A stretch of DNA of 64,000 nucleotides from contig NZ_CP050695.1 of assembly GCF_012044895.1 (NCBI RefSeq), positions 1,332,501-1,396,500 on the forward strand, written 5' to 3'. A program made the translations under genes and the position numbers. The notes beneath the pieces are model-generated. The model was not told the DNA's origin. It saw only the letters and a program-made list of their open reading frames with translations, and searched no databases. This document shows, in pieces, positions 42,566 through 54,556 of this stretch. This DNA comes from Aquisalimonas sp. 2447 (lineage in GTDB: Bacteria > Pseudomonadota > Gammaproteobacteria > Nitrococcales > Aquisalimonadaceae). Position 1 is the first letter of the stretch, and each line of letters starts with the position of its first letter.

Positions 42566-44107
42566 TCACTTTCGCTGCGCTAGCTTTTCCTTGCGTGCCA
42601 GCAGATCACTAAACACGATGCGGTTGCGCCCGGAGCCCTTGGCATCGTAAAGGGCACGATCGGCTTCACGGACAAGCGTCGATGGCCCTTGGACATCATG
42701 CTCTCCGGGCACGTAGATCGTGACACCAATGGACGCGGTGACCCGCAACTCGACGCCCTCGTGGGTCGTGTGCACTTCGGATTCCACTGCCCTGCGAAGG
42801 CGTTCCATGACGATTCCTGCGTCACGCGAATCGGTGCCGGGCAACAGCACCACAAACTCTTCACCCCCGTAGCGGGCGACACAGTCGCCTTCCCGCAGGC
42901 TGCGCTCCAGAACCCGCGCCGTTTGCGCAAGGGTCTGATCACCGACCTGGTGCCCGTGTTCGTCATTCACCTGCTTGAAATGGTCGAGATCGAGAAAACC
43001 GATCACCAGCGGCCAGTTGTGCTCTGTCGCGAGCGTGTACTCCGTCTCAAGGCGCTGGTCGAGGTGCCATCGGTTGTGGATGCCGGTCAGACCGTCGCGA
43101 TGCGCCGTCTCGCGTAGCTCGCTGGTCCTCGTCTCGAGTTCCTGAGCGTGGAGCTGTTGCTCTGAGATTTGTCGCAGCAGCTCCAGGTTCCTGATGGTCA
43201 GGATCTCGCGAGCTTGGTCTACAATGCCGGCAGCGTAGGCGGGTGAGAGGATCTCGGTCTCGAAGAGCTGCTCGATGGTCGGCAGCTCTTCAGCGATGCC
43301 CGCAAGTAAATCGTAGGTTCTCTCCTGACTCAGCCCGACGAGATGATGGGCGTCAGCGGCCAGTGACTCCGCGCTTCTGGTCTCCTGGCCGGAGAGATAG
43401 AACTCGACGACGCGGCTTGAGAGTGCGACACAGCGAACGAGGTGACTCCACGCTTCGCCGGTGGATCGCGATGGATCATGGCTCCCGTGTGCGCAGGCAG
43501 CCAGGTATTCAGGCATCTGCCAATCGCGCATGAGCCAGGCGCTGGCCTCGCTGTGATCGCACCCAAATGCCTCCTTTTCACGAGCGGCAATGGTGTCATG
43601 CTCTGGGTCGGATTCCGGCTCATGAGCGATTACCGCGTAGTGCTCCGGGAGTGCGACCTGGAGCGCGAGCATGCCGATATCCTGGAGCAGCCCGGCAAGG
43701 AATAATTCCTCGCCCTGCCTGACCCCGAGCATGGCGCCAATGCGACGCGATGTGACCGCTGCCAAGAGCGAGCGACGCCAGACGTATTGCGTGAGGCGGA
43801 ACGATGCCTCGCTGGTGCGAATGCTATCCGCGAGCGAAAAGCTCAACGCCACGGTAATCGTCGTGTTGATCCCGAGCACCGAAATCGCCTCGTGGAGATT
43901 GTCCGCGGAGCGCCGGCGCGCATACAGCGGCGAGTTGCTCACCCGAAGAAGGCGGCTCACCAGGGCTGGATCCTGCGTCACTAAACGGACGAGACTCGTG
44001 GCGTCCGGGTCAGGGTCCCGCGCCAGCCGTACAACACTGTCGGCCACGCTCGACAGAGTCGGCAGGGAGGGACATAGCCTAAGTGCCTCTTGCACTTCGG
44101 GTGTCAT
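42566..44107 (-). CDS. HDOD-GGDEF protein
   Basis: A 513-residue protein. An HDOD domain occupies about residues 10-210 (LPTLSSVADSVVRLARDPDP, then QDPALVSRLLRVSNSPLY, FLAGLLQDIGMLAL). HDOD domains resemble HD phosphohydrolases but usually lack full catalysis. A coiled coil follows (about 290-335). The C-terminal GGDEF domain is intact (LTGIHNRWHLDQRL, FLDLDHFKQVND, RYGGEEFVVLLPG). It is likely a diguanylate cyclase regulated by the HDOD part. Confidence 0.93.
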   Translation of the reverse strand: MTPEVQEALRLCPSLPTLSSVADSVVRLARDPDPDATSLVRLVTQDPALVSRLLRVSNSPLYARRRSADNLHEAISVLGINTTITVALSFSLADSIRTSEASFRLTQYVWRRSLLAAVTSRRIGAMLGVRQGEELFLAGLLQDIGMLALQVALPEHYAVIAHEPESDPEHDTIAAREKEAFGCDHSEASAWLMRDWQMPEYLAACAHGSHDPSRSTGEAWSHLVRCVALSSRVVEFYLSGQETRSAESLAADAHHLVGLSQERTYDLLAGIAEELPTIEQLFETEILSPAYAAGIVDQAREILTIRNLELLRQISEQQLHAQELETRTSELRETAHRDGLTGIHNRWHLDQRLETEYTLATEHNWPLVIGFLDLDHFKQVNDEHGHQVGDQTLAQTARVLERSLREGDCVARYGGEEFVVLLPGTDSRDAGIVMERLRRAVESEVHTTHEGVELRVTASIGVTIYVPGEHDVQGPSTLVREADRALYDAKGSGRNRIVFSDLLARKEKLAQRK

Positions 44108-44612
44108 CAGGTGGCAAAGCCCTTGAAAAGAGAGGTGAGTAGCGACATGAACAGGTAGTCAACTCGCCAGAGCTATATTTGCGCCCAACGGGGCCGAGGT
44201 CAACCCGTTTATGCGTTGTGCGAACGAGACAAACGCGAAGGGTGTCGTGATCAGGCTTCGCCTGACCAAGGCGCTCGCGTATGTCGGCGCACCCGCAAAA
44301 CTGCGAGCCCGGCGGAGCCTGTTTGAACACCCCAAGCTCAAGACCCACGTCCGGCGCCTCGGAATCGAAGTTAAAGCTCGCAAGATATCTGGCCAAAGCG
44401 AACTCTACTCATTTCATATCCACGTGCGCCCCGTCGGTGCGCTTTGTCAACGGCCAAGTAAATTGACACGCTTCATCTGTATGGTCTCTTCGAGATACCG
44501 CTCCCCGGTCGATACGCCGAATCCCTGAGCTTGGCGCAATGGGTCAGCACCAAACACAACTGCTGGGTGTCGTCAGGATGTGACACAATTCACACTTTGA
44601 GCCCCTACCCCT
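44108..44612. other. Intergenic region, no supported gene
   Basis: These 505 bases separate the divergent HDOD-GGDEF and GAF-PAS-GGDEF genes. A plus-strand frame at 44211-44528 has no ribosome site and no protein-like composition. A small perfect hairpin (TCAGGC TTC GCCTGA, near 44250) is present. The region probably holds the two promoters. Confidence 0.5.
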
Positions 44613-45466
44613 GTGAGTGACACCGGCGCAGACGCGCGGGTCCGCGCTGGCGCCAAAGCTCTGCAGGGAGAAAAGAACCATTCGACAGTCCGCCTGTATC
44701 CTCAAGAGTCGGCAGGGATCATGGTCGAGGAACGCGAGTTTTCTGCAGCGCCGCCCCGGCAAGACGCGCAAGGGGCCTTTGGCCATGCTGGGGCATTGAC
44801 GGCTTTGGTGGAGGAAGCATGCGCCCTGCCTGTCGCGGTCGGCGCCTTCGTCGCGGTCTGGGAGGGTGGCAATCTCCTCTGCCAGGCGCATGCGCACCTG
44901 CAACGCATCTCGGCGTGGACTGCGCTCGCGACCTGCCAATTCATCAACCGCCGGGACCTTCGGCGTATCTTCGTCACGCAATCGGGTACCAGGCACGTCG
45001 AGATCGCGCACCTCGACACCGGCAACCCGACGCCCCAGGTCGCGACAGAACTGGCGCTGCTCGCCTTCCGCCGTATCCAGCACCCCTTTGCCGCTGTCAC
45101 CTTCGGCGACCACTCGGACCGATTGCGTGGTGTCCTGCTGGTGACCTGCACCAACGACTCCGCGCCAACTACGGCGGATCTGGACGTGCTTGACCGAATG
45201 GCAGCCCGTGCAAGCCGTCAGATCGGCTTGCACGGACACATGACCGTCGGTGGTGATGGCGCCATCGACACGGCGCGCTCGGTCCCGCCCGACCCCGAGC
45301 TGATGCGTCCTGTGGACTCATCTCTTGGGGTGATCGGTGCCTGGGAGTTGAACGACTGCCGTCAAAAAGGAGAGCAGTTCGACGAGACGGCTTTTGTCCC
45401 GTCTGAAGAACGGCGCCAACGAATTCGTGTTCCAGGCCGAGCACATACCGATGCTGATAACTCGGT
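44613..45466 (+). pseudogene. GAF-PAS-GGDEF diguanylate cyclase, 5' part (split by IS21)
   Basis: This half encodes a GAF-like domain (GAFVAVWEGGNLLCQAHAHL, then GVLLVTCTNDSAPTTADLDV) of about 285 residues. The start is GTG 44613 or, with a closer ribosome site, ATG 44721. The frame runs into the IS21-family element at 45467. Removing the element plus one 7-bp target copy joins 45466 to 48076 in frame and restores a 611-residue protein. As it stands, the GAF half would be made with a run of IS-derived residues at its end. Confidence 0.85.
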
Positions 45467-45651
45467 TGCGTATTCCAGACCAAGGTTGCCACTGATTCCA
45501 GACGAAGCCTGCCACCCATTCCACGGGAACGCTGCCACTGATTCCACGGCAACGCTGCCACCCTGGCAGGCCGGCTGAGTCACCCCATCGACAGCGACCG
45601 GCGCGGGATAACTAAACGGTAGTCTGAGCCTTTTCATCCAGAGGGGGCCAG

Positions 45652-47197
45652 ATGCCGGCGAAGAGGTTATCCATGCGTAAAATCAAAGAAGTCCTTCGTC
45701 TCAAGTGGGAGCGAGGGCTGAGCAATCGCCAGATTGCGGCAGCCTGCGGTGTGAGCCGTCCCACCGTGAGTGAGTACCTGCGCCGTGCGACCGAGGCCGG
45801 ATTGAGCTGGCCCTTGCCAGAGGATCTGGACGAGGCACGTGTGGAGCGGTTGTTGTTTCCACCGCCACCAGAGCTGCCGGCTCAGGCCCGAGGAGTTCCG
45901 GACTGGCACCAGATCCACGAGGAACTCAAGGGCAAGCACGTCACCCTGTTCCTGCTCTGGCAGGAGTACCGCCAGGGCAACCCTGAGGGGTATCAGTACA
46001 GTTGGTTCTGCGAGCACTACCGGGCCTGGCAGGGAGGGCAAGCTGGACCTGGTGATGCGTCAGGACCACCGAGGCGGCGAGAAGCTGTTCGTCGACTATG
46101 CCGGCCAGACGGTGCCGGTGATTGACCCCACCACGGGGGAGATCCACGAGGCGCAGATCTTCGTGGCGGTGCTTGGGGCCTCCAACTACACCTATGCCGA
46201 AGCCACCTGGAGCCAGACACTGCCGGACTGGATCGGCTCGCATACCCGTGCCTTCGCGTTCCTCGGCGGTGTGCCGGCGCTGGTGGTTCCGGACAACCTG
46301 AAATCCGGCGTCAACAAGGCCCACCGCTACGAGCCCGATCTCAACCCCACCTATCAGGACATGGCTGCCCATTACGGGGTCGCCATCGTCCCCACGCGGG
46401 CGCGGAAGCCCCGTGACAAGGCCAAGGTCGAAGGAGGTGTATTAATCGTCCAGCGCTGGATTCTGGCGGCAGTTCGCCACCGCCAGCACTTCTCGCTCGG
46501 CCAACTCAACGCCACCATCCGCGAGCTGCTGGCCAGGCTCAACAGCCGCCCCTTCCGCAAGCTGCCCGGGTGCCGGCGAGAGCACTTCGAGCAACTGGAC
46601 AAACCGCTCCTCCAGCCCCTGCCATCAGAGCCGTATGTCTACGCAGACTGGAAAAAGGCCCGGGTGCACATCGACTACCACGTGGCCATCAACGGGCATT
46701 ACTACTCGGTCCCCTACACCCTGATCAAAAAAGAGGAGGAGGTGCGGATCACCCACAACACCATCGAGTGCTTCTACCGGGGCAGCCGGGTCGCGAGCCA
46801 CTGTCGCTGCGACCAGAAGGGTCGCCACACCACCATCGCTGCGCATATGCCCGAGTCCCATCGCCAGGCGGGTGAGTGGACACCGCAGCGCCTGATCGCC
46901 TGGGCGGCCAAGACCGGGCCGGCGACTGAGAAGCTCATACGCACCGTCCTGGGGGCCCGCAAGCACCCACAACAGGCCTATCGCCCCTGCCTGGGCATCC
47001 TGAGGCTGGGGCAGAGCTATGGCGACGAACGCCTGGAAGCGGCCTGCCAGCGCGCCCTGGTGCTGGGGAGCTGCCGCTACAAGAGCATCGAGTCCATCCT
47101 CAAACACCGCCTGGACCAGCAGCCGCTGGAAGAGCAACAGGAACTGGCCTTACCCGAGACCCACGACAACATCCGTGGCCCGGCCTACTACCACTGA
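45652..47197 (+). pseudogene. istA: IS21 transposase IstA, frameshifted
   Basis: The first frame (from ATG 45652, GAGGGGG upstream) encodes the helix-turn-helix (LSNRQIAAACGVSRPTVSEY) and continues to HYRAWQ. The catalytic part lies in the +1 frame from about 46035: [20 protein letters not shown], then [13 protein letters not shown] and [10 protein letters not shown] with the Asp/Asp/Glu set. A small insertion in the G-rich stretch near 46031-46040 separates them. Unless the ribosome shifts there, the transposase is inactive. Confidence 0.88.
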
Positions 47198-47208
47198 AGG
47201 ACACCAAC

Positions 47209-47964
47209 ATGCTCAACCATCCCACTCTCGACAAGCTCCATACCCTCAAGCTGACCGGCATGGCCGCCGCTCTGGCGGACCAGTCGGCCACCCCCGACAT
47301 CACGGATCTGAGCTTCGAGGAACGCCTCGGGCTACTGGTCGACCGGGAGATGACTGAACGCGAGAACCGACGCATGAGCAGCCGCTTGCGCCGGGCCAGG
47401 CTGCGCCACAACGCCATGCTCGAGGACCTGGACTACCGCAACCCACGCGGCCTGGACAAAGGGCTGATCCAGTCACTGGCAAGCTGCCAATGGGTCAAGG
47501 AGCACCTCAATGTACTGATCACCGGCCCCACCGGGGTGGGGAAGACCTGGCTCGCCTGCGCGCTGGCGCACAAGGCCTGCCGGGAGGGCCACACCGCGCA
47601 GTACGTGCGCCTGACCCGGCTGCTACGGGAGCTAGTGATCGCCAAAGGCGATGGCCAGTACGCCAAGCTGCTGAGCAACCTCGCCAAAGTGGACGTGCTC
47701 ATCCTCGATGACTGGGGACTGATGAAGCTCAGTGCCGAGAACCGGCGGGACTTGCTGGAGGTGCTGGAAGACCGCCACGGCCGCCGTTCCACCATCGCCA
47801 CCAGTCAACTTCCCATCGAGGAATGGCACGGCGTCATCGGTGACCCCACCCTGGCAGACGCCATCCTGGACCGCCTCGTCCACAACGCCTACAAGATCAC
47901 CCTCAGGGGTGAATCCATGCGAAAACGCCAAGCCACGTTGACGGGCACTGCGCCTTCGGAGTAA
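47209..47964 (+). CDS. istB: IS21 transposition helper ATPase IstB
   Basis: A 251-residue AAA+ ATPase: Walker A LITGPTGVGKTWLA, Walker B DVLILDDWGLM, sensor STIATSQLP, and the C-terminal RGESMRKRQ typical of IstB. It starts 11 bases after istA. It assembles on DNA and directs IstA to target sites. The frame is complete. Confidence 0.95.
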   Translation: MLNHPTLDKLHTLKLTGMAAALADQSATPDITDLSFEERLGLLVDREMTERENRRMSSRLRRARLRHNAMLEDLDYRNPRGLDKGLIQSLASCQWVKEHLNVLITGPTGVGKTWLACALAHKACREGHTAQYVRLTRLLRELVIAKGDGQYAKLLSNLAKVDVLILDDWGLMKLSAENRRDLLEVLEDRHGRRSTIATSQLPIEEWHGVIGDPTLADAILDRLVHNAYKITLRGESMRKRQATLTGTAPSE

Positions 47965-48075
47965 GAAGAGAAACCCCGCGTCGCTACGCTCCGATGGGTG
48001 GCAGCTTTGCCCCGGTCCGGGTGGCAGCCTTCACGTGGAATGGGTGGCAACCTTCAGCGGTTTACGCAACTCGGT

Positions 48076-49057
48076 CGATGAGGTGCGCGGGATCATTCAA
48101 GAGACAGGCAAAGCGCCTTTCCCGGAAACGCGGCCGACAAGCTTTGCCAGGCAACTGCACGACACGCTCGACAACATTCCGGAGGCGCTGTGCCTCCTTG
48201 ACCAGCAGTGGCGCTTCACCTTCGTCAATCGGCGCTGCGAGCGCATGATCGGGCATACCCGGATGGATCTCCTCGGGCAGGTGATCTGGGAGGCGTTCCC
48301 CCAGCTTGGTCGCTCGGCACTCGTCTCTGCGTACGAGGAGGCGGTCTCGAATGAGGCCTCCCGAACGGTGGAGGTTCATCTGGCGTCCATCGGCGCGGAC
48401 GTCGAGATCCGAGTCCATCCCGGTCGTCACGGCATCATGCTCTACTTCCAGGACATCACCGAGCGCAAGACAAAAGAGCGCGAAATCGAACACCTCGCTC
48501 AACACGACTCGCTCACGGGGTTACCGAACCGCTTCGCCTTGGAGCAGGTACTGGAGCAGCAGTGCCGCCGCACGAGTCCCTGGGCGTCCGGCTTCTACGC
48601 CGTTCTCTTCATCGACCTTGATGGTTTCAAGGACGTCAATGACACCTGCGGCCACGTCGAAGCCGATCACGTTCTCGTTGAAGTTGCCTGTCGGCTCCAG
48701 GAGGCGGTTCGTAACCAGGACACTGTGGTCCGCTACGGCGGTGACGAGTTCGTTGTTGTGCTCTGCGGGCTCAGCGACGATACCGACACTGCGACCGCGG
48801 AAACCGAACAAGTTGCACGCAAGCTTCAGGAAGTGATTGCGACGCCGATTGCCGCAGGCAGCAGCACCCACCGCGTTGGTGCGAGCATAGGCGCTGCCAT
48901 CAGCAGACTCGGTGAGGGCGAGCCTGAGAGCCTTATCCGTGAAGCGGACGCGGCGATGTATCGAGCAAAGCGCAGGAGGGCCACAACGGGAGCCCCCCGG
49001 ATCTCGCCCAGCCGCCGAACCACGGATGAGCGGGCACTTGATGCCGATCCGAAATAG
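48076..49057 (+). pseudogene. GAF-PAS-GGDEF diguanylate cyclase, 3' part (split by IS21)
   Basis: This half encodes a PAS domain (LDNIPEALCLLDQQWRFTFV, then LGQVIWEAFPQLGRSAL) and a GGDEF domain (DSLTGLPNRFALEQVL, LFIDLDGFKDVNDTCG, RYGGDEFVVVLCG). It continues the frame of 44613-45466. A frame entering from the end of IS21 (ATG 48035) stays open through this part, so a PAS-GGDEF protein without the GAF sensor could still be made if the IS supplies a promoter. Confidence 0.85.
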
Positions 49058-49475
49058 TGGGGCGGCGAACTGTTAAATGACCTTGGACCCAATCAGACAA
49101 CATCTACAGGGACAGGTGGCGCCGAACCCCGAAACGCTGCGTAAGCTAGCAGACTCTCCCTAAAGTAAACCGAGAGACTCCGGATTACTGGCTCAGGTAG
49201 CGCCAGTTGGTTCGCCATCACATCAGGTGGATTTGCCACGGTAAGCGGTCGTTCGACTGAGGCCCCACGAATGACAGCTCAGGGTCGACAACGGACCCCG
49301 ATACCTGACGTGACATGAAGGTTGGCTCCCGCTCACGGCATGGCGCGACGTGCACCAACGAGCCTCCGTGAAAGCCGATACGGTTCAGTCCGTTAGTATG
49401 GGACCACGGCAGCCCCATCGTATGGGATAATGGAGACATCCGTCGTCATCCGATAATCACGATGAAGGGGCTCCC
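49058..49475. other. Upstream region of the isocitrate dehydrogenase gene
   Basis: These 418 bases contain no supported gene. Close to the gene are GTATGGGATAATGG (a possible -10 around GATAAT, near 49421-49431) and the ribosome site AAGGGG just before ATG 49476. Two similar TATGGGA-type motifs lie 20-30 bases apart. The remainder is featureless. Confidence 0.45.
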
Positions 49476-51710
<2,235 letters not shown>

Positions 51711-51791
51711 CACGAGCCGTCAGCTGAAGCCATTTGCAGCTCGCTCAGCGTCGCCGCTGGATTCGCCATTACCAGCGAAACCAGCTCCGCC

Positions 51792-52187
51792 TCAGGTACG
51801 AACATCTGAGCCGGCCCGAAACCCGGCCCCAATCAGCACCGCCCAGGCGAGCATCAGAGTCACACCTCCGAGTGGTGTCAGGTAGGTGAGCGCCTGCACA
51901 CCGGTTAGGGCAGCGCCGTAGATACTGAAGCTGAACAACACGGTTCCGGCCACGAACAGCCAGCCTGCCACACGCAGCAGAGGTTGAACCCGATGCCGCC
52001 CCAGAGCGATGAGAGCCAATCCAAGCGCAGAAACGATCAGCGCGCCCACCTGGTGATAGCGGATCGCCGTCATCACCCAACGAAACACTTCGTCATCGAC
52101 CCGCGCCTGCAGAAGATGCTCGGCAGAGGCCCCGACCACCACCGACAGCAGGCCAAGCAGGGCGCCGGCAATCAATACAGGATTCAT
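51792..52187 (-). CDS. DUF423 family membrane protein (YgdD-like)
   Basis: A 131-residue inner-membrane protein with four helices. Family marks are LLGLLSVVVGASAEHLLQAR at the start, a YHQVGALIVSALGLALI helix, FVAGTVLFSFSIYGAAL and TPLGGVTLMLAWAVLI. Function of the family is unknown. It is convergent with the isocitrate dehydrogenase gene. Confidence 0.9.
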   Translation of the reverse strand: MNPVLIAGALLGLLSVVVGASAEHLLQARVDDEVFRWVMTAIRYHQVGALIVSALGLALIALGRHRVQPLLRVAGWLFVAGTVLFSFSIYGAALTGVQALTYLTPLGGVTLMLAWAVLIGAGFRAGSDVRT

Positions 52188-52261
52188 GCACCAACCTCCG
52201 GCTGTTCGCGTCGACCCAATAATGGTGCTGGTCGCACTGGCCGTAGCACCGAGTCAGGGCC

Positions 52262-52651
52262 TCAACGGTCGCCAGCCTCGCGCTGAACGGCGAGGTAGTA
52301 GGTCGCCTCTCCGTCAGTGATAACCGGAGTCACCTTCCATTCGATATCGAAAGCGGTGCCGTCCTTGCGGTAATTGACCGTCTGACCGTGAAAGGTGCGA
52401 CCGTTCCTGAGGTCCTCGGCAAGCCGGTCAATCACGTTCCTTTCTGTCTCCGGCCCTTGCAGAAGGCCCGGCGTCTTTCCGATCACGTCGTCAGCTTGAT
52501 AGCCCGTGAGCTCGGTGAACCGCTCATTGACATAGACAATCTCCGATCCGCCGTGGGTGTCGGTGGCGCGGCTGACCATCACCGAGTCAAAGGCCAGTTC
52601 GGCGCCGGCCTTGAAAAGGGGTGAAGCAAGCGGATTGTTCTGTTCTTTCAT
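52262..52651 (-). CDS. Stand-alone LOV-like PAS protein lacking the photoactive Cys
   Basis: A 129-residue protein from ATG 52649-52651, made of one PAS domain: IVYVNERFTELTGYQADDVI, then GKTPGLLQGPETERNVIDRL and GQTVNYRKDGTAFDIEWKVT. This follows the LOV pattern closely, but the photoreactive motif GxNCRFLQG reads GKTPGLLQG with no Cys. It may bind flavin without photochemistry or sense redox. The first PAS of the protein at 27868-31578 shares the TPxxLQGP variant. No output domain is attached. Confidence 0.85.
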   Translation of the reverse strand: MKEQNNPLASPLFKAGAELAFDSVMVSRATDTHGGSEIVYVNERFTELTGYQADDVIGKTPGLLQGPETERNVIDRLAEDLRNGRTFHGQTVNYRKDGTAFDIEWKVTPVITDGEATYYLAVQREAGDR

Positions 52652-52911
52652 AACAATACCCATTGGGTTGTGGCTGTCGATGCCAGCCGTAGGGGGTGTC
52701 ATCCGGTTATGGGGGCAGGTTTATGTCACAAACGTAAAAGTATTGTATAGCAGTTTTCCGAGCAAGAGAACGACTGTATCCATTGTGTTCGTGGGAGCGC
52801 CTCGCCGGTTTCTCTGACACCGGTGAACAGGATCAATCGATTCTGACAAGCGGGAAGAATACACTGCTCCGCGAACGGTCTGGCAGCCGGGAACGCCCGA
52901 GGAGGATACAC

Positions 52912-53124
52912 ATGGTGGCAGTCGCACGCTTCGGTCTGCAGGCGGAGCCCGCTCAGTGGATATTCGTGGGCGACCCGGTCATGGGCGGCCAGTCCACGGG
53001 GGCCGTGGAGCCGCTGGACCCCTCGTGCATCGCGTCGCTCAGTCTGTTCATCTCCGGCAAGCAGGCCGGGCTATTTGCGTTGGTTCTGTACGGGATCGAC
53101 GCCTGTACGCGCTCTGGGACGTAA
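52912..53124 (+). pseudogene. Possible CIA30-like remnant
   Basis: From ATG 52912 the frame reads LQAEPAQWIFVGDPVMGGQS, then a short tail to a stop at 53122-53124. The WxxVxDxVMGGxSxG pattern recalls the start of CIA30-type (NADH:ubiquinone oxidoreductase assembly factor) domains, which normally run about 150 residues. Here the frame is lost after about 40 residues and the duplicated block begins at 53186. It is likely a truncated gene end. Confidence 0.35.
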
Positions 53125-53185
53125 TCTGCATGGCCGGATCTCCGGGCATCCACGGCAGACGGCCCGTTGGCCAACAGCCAACAAG

Positions 53186-54556
53186 TCCTTCCGCCGAGGT
53201 CTATCAATCAGCCGGCTGAAAAGTGAAAGCCGTGGCAGCCTCGAACTTGCTGGAGACCTCGCCGGACAGCACGCGCTCCATGTCGAGACCCAGGTCGAGC
53301 TTTCGCACCTCGGCACCTTCCGATAAATCGAGCTTGTCGAGCTCGACCTGGAACACGCTCGGTGAGATCACGGACTCCACGTAGTAGCGCCGGTCCTTGT
53401 GGTCGGCCACCACCCGCCAGCGCGTGGTGGAGAGGTTCGGCTGGTCGGCGATGGAAATGCCCCAAGGCACTGACGTATGCCGGATGACGCTGAAGACGGA
53501 GGCAGCGGCGGTGCGCGGGTCAGGACTCTGGACCACCGAGTTGACGTAGAAGTGGGCCCGAACGAACCGGTCTGAGGCGCGCACGGTCCCGGGCAGGAAT
53601 TCGCGAGGGTTGACGGCTTGCCAGTATTCGAGGACCGCCAACTGGCGCTCGAAAGTCGGCTCGTTGGTCATGACCTGATAGGCGCGGTCGTGCCAGATCA
53701 CCATCTCACCATCAACGAACTCAATGATGGCGCTGTCACCGGTGGCATCAGACAGGGACAGATGCACCGTCGCTGAGCGTCCGGGCGGGCCGACTGGTAC
53801 CTCGCCTGTTGCCACCTGCACCGGGTTCTCACGCAAGTCGGTCACGGCCTCTTCAACCGTGGCGAAGCGATCAAGCAGGTATTGCGGAAACACGGAGAGT
53901 GAAACCCGCGGGGTCACTCCGTCATCTTCAGGATACGTCGCTTCGACTTCCCACAACAAATTCACGACCAGGCCGGGCTCGTTCATGCCGTCGGCAGTGG
54001 CCATGTCATAACCGCTGATGATCACGCTGCCATGGGTGGCGGTCCATCCGGCCGAGCGCGGTCCGGCAGCACCGTCGCGCTCCATCCCGCGCGGGAAAGC
54101 CCACATGTTGCTGACCATGGGCAGCTTCCAGTCCATGCTGCGCCCCGTCAGAACGCGGTCTTCGGGGCCGAGATGCACAACGCGTGTGCACGCGCTCGCG
54201 GCATCAGCGGTCACCAAGCCTACCGCAAGGCAGGCAATATTCAGTGAATGGAGAAGGTAGCGCATCGCCGGTTTTCTCTCTGTGTCACGTTCTCACGCCC
54301 TCGGGGGCGCATCGTGGCTCCATCGCGCAAAAGCGGTGGCGCCGTCCACTAGCTGTGTCCTCCGGATCAAAGCCTGCGCCGAGGTAACGACATTTGGTTA
54401 GGCAGCCGGCGATGTACGGAAAACCGAATGACCGCTTCCTCCATTTATAGACCAGGACGGGTCGCAAAGCTGCGCCGAGAGGGCAGAGCACCCACTAGCG
54501 AGGGTGTCCTTCAGTCCTTACATGATGGATCCTCGGACCCCCTCATATATTGCGTT
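53186..54556. repeat. Long direct repeat, copy B (pairs with 22141-23518)
   Basis: Same orientation as copy A. Both begin near TCCTTCCG and include the amidase and its upstream flank. Right after the end of the similarity the sequence switches to a short match (54560-54650) with the 3' end of the three-helix protein gene and its flank at about 25610-25700, so the two blocks are joined differently from copy A. Confidence 0.85.
53204..54265 (-). CDS. Periplasmic choloylglycine hydrolase-family Ntn amidase, copy 2
   Basis: A 353-residue protein differing from copy 1 (22172-23233) at 11 positions by my count, all in the first 97 or last 50 residues; about 210 residues between are identical. Signal peptide ending ASA|C26, R42 and D45 are kept, so both copies should be active. 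One change is L97 to P (NEPGLVVNLLWE). The pattern suggests recent duplication or gene conversion in the middle of the gene. Confidence 0.9.
   Translation of the reverse strand: MRYLLHSLNIACLAVGLVTADAASACTRVVHLGPEDRVLTGRSMDWKLPMVSNMWAFPRGMERDGAAGPRSAGWTATHGSVIISGYDMATADGMNEPGLVVNLLWEVEATYPEDDGVTPRVSLSVFPQYLLDRFATVEEAVTDLRENPVQVATGEVPVGPPGRSATVHLSLSDATGDSAIIEFVDGEMVIWHDRAYQVMTNEPTFERQLAVLEYWQAVNPREFLPGTVRASDRFVRAHFYVNSVVQSPDPRTAAASVFSVIRHTSVPWGISIADQPNLSTTRWRVVADHKDRRYYVESVISPSVFQVELDKLDLSEGAEVRKLDLGLDMERVLSGEVSSKFEAATAFTFQPAD

Larger units (their letters stand above)
45467..48068 (+). mobile_element. IS21-family insertion sequence in a diguanylate cyclase gene
   Basis: The ends are TGCGTA (45467) and TACGCA (to 48068), with the TG...CA termini typical of IS21. 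Both ends carry internal repeats of a TGCCAC(C/T)-type unit with ATTCC (near 45488, 45509, 45534 and, inverted, near 48000-48050). The flanks are the 7-bp direct repeat ACTCGGT (45460-45466 and 48069-48075). The element carries istA (frameshifted) and istB (intact). Confidence 0.93.

Noticed and set aside
44211-44528. Plus-strand open frame of about 105 codons between two GGDEF genes
   Set aside because: No ribosome site, no hydrophobic core or domain pattern, and basic low-complexity composition.
45480-45560. Short repeated TGCCAC units considered as a CRISPR or regulatory array
   Set aside because: They are the internal terminal repeats of the IS21-family element and recur inverted at its other end.
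52953-53316. Other open frames overlapping the CIA30-like remnant and the amidase end
   Set aside because: They cross the edge of the duplicated block and match no protein pattern.
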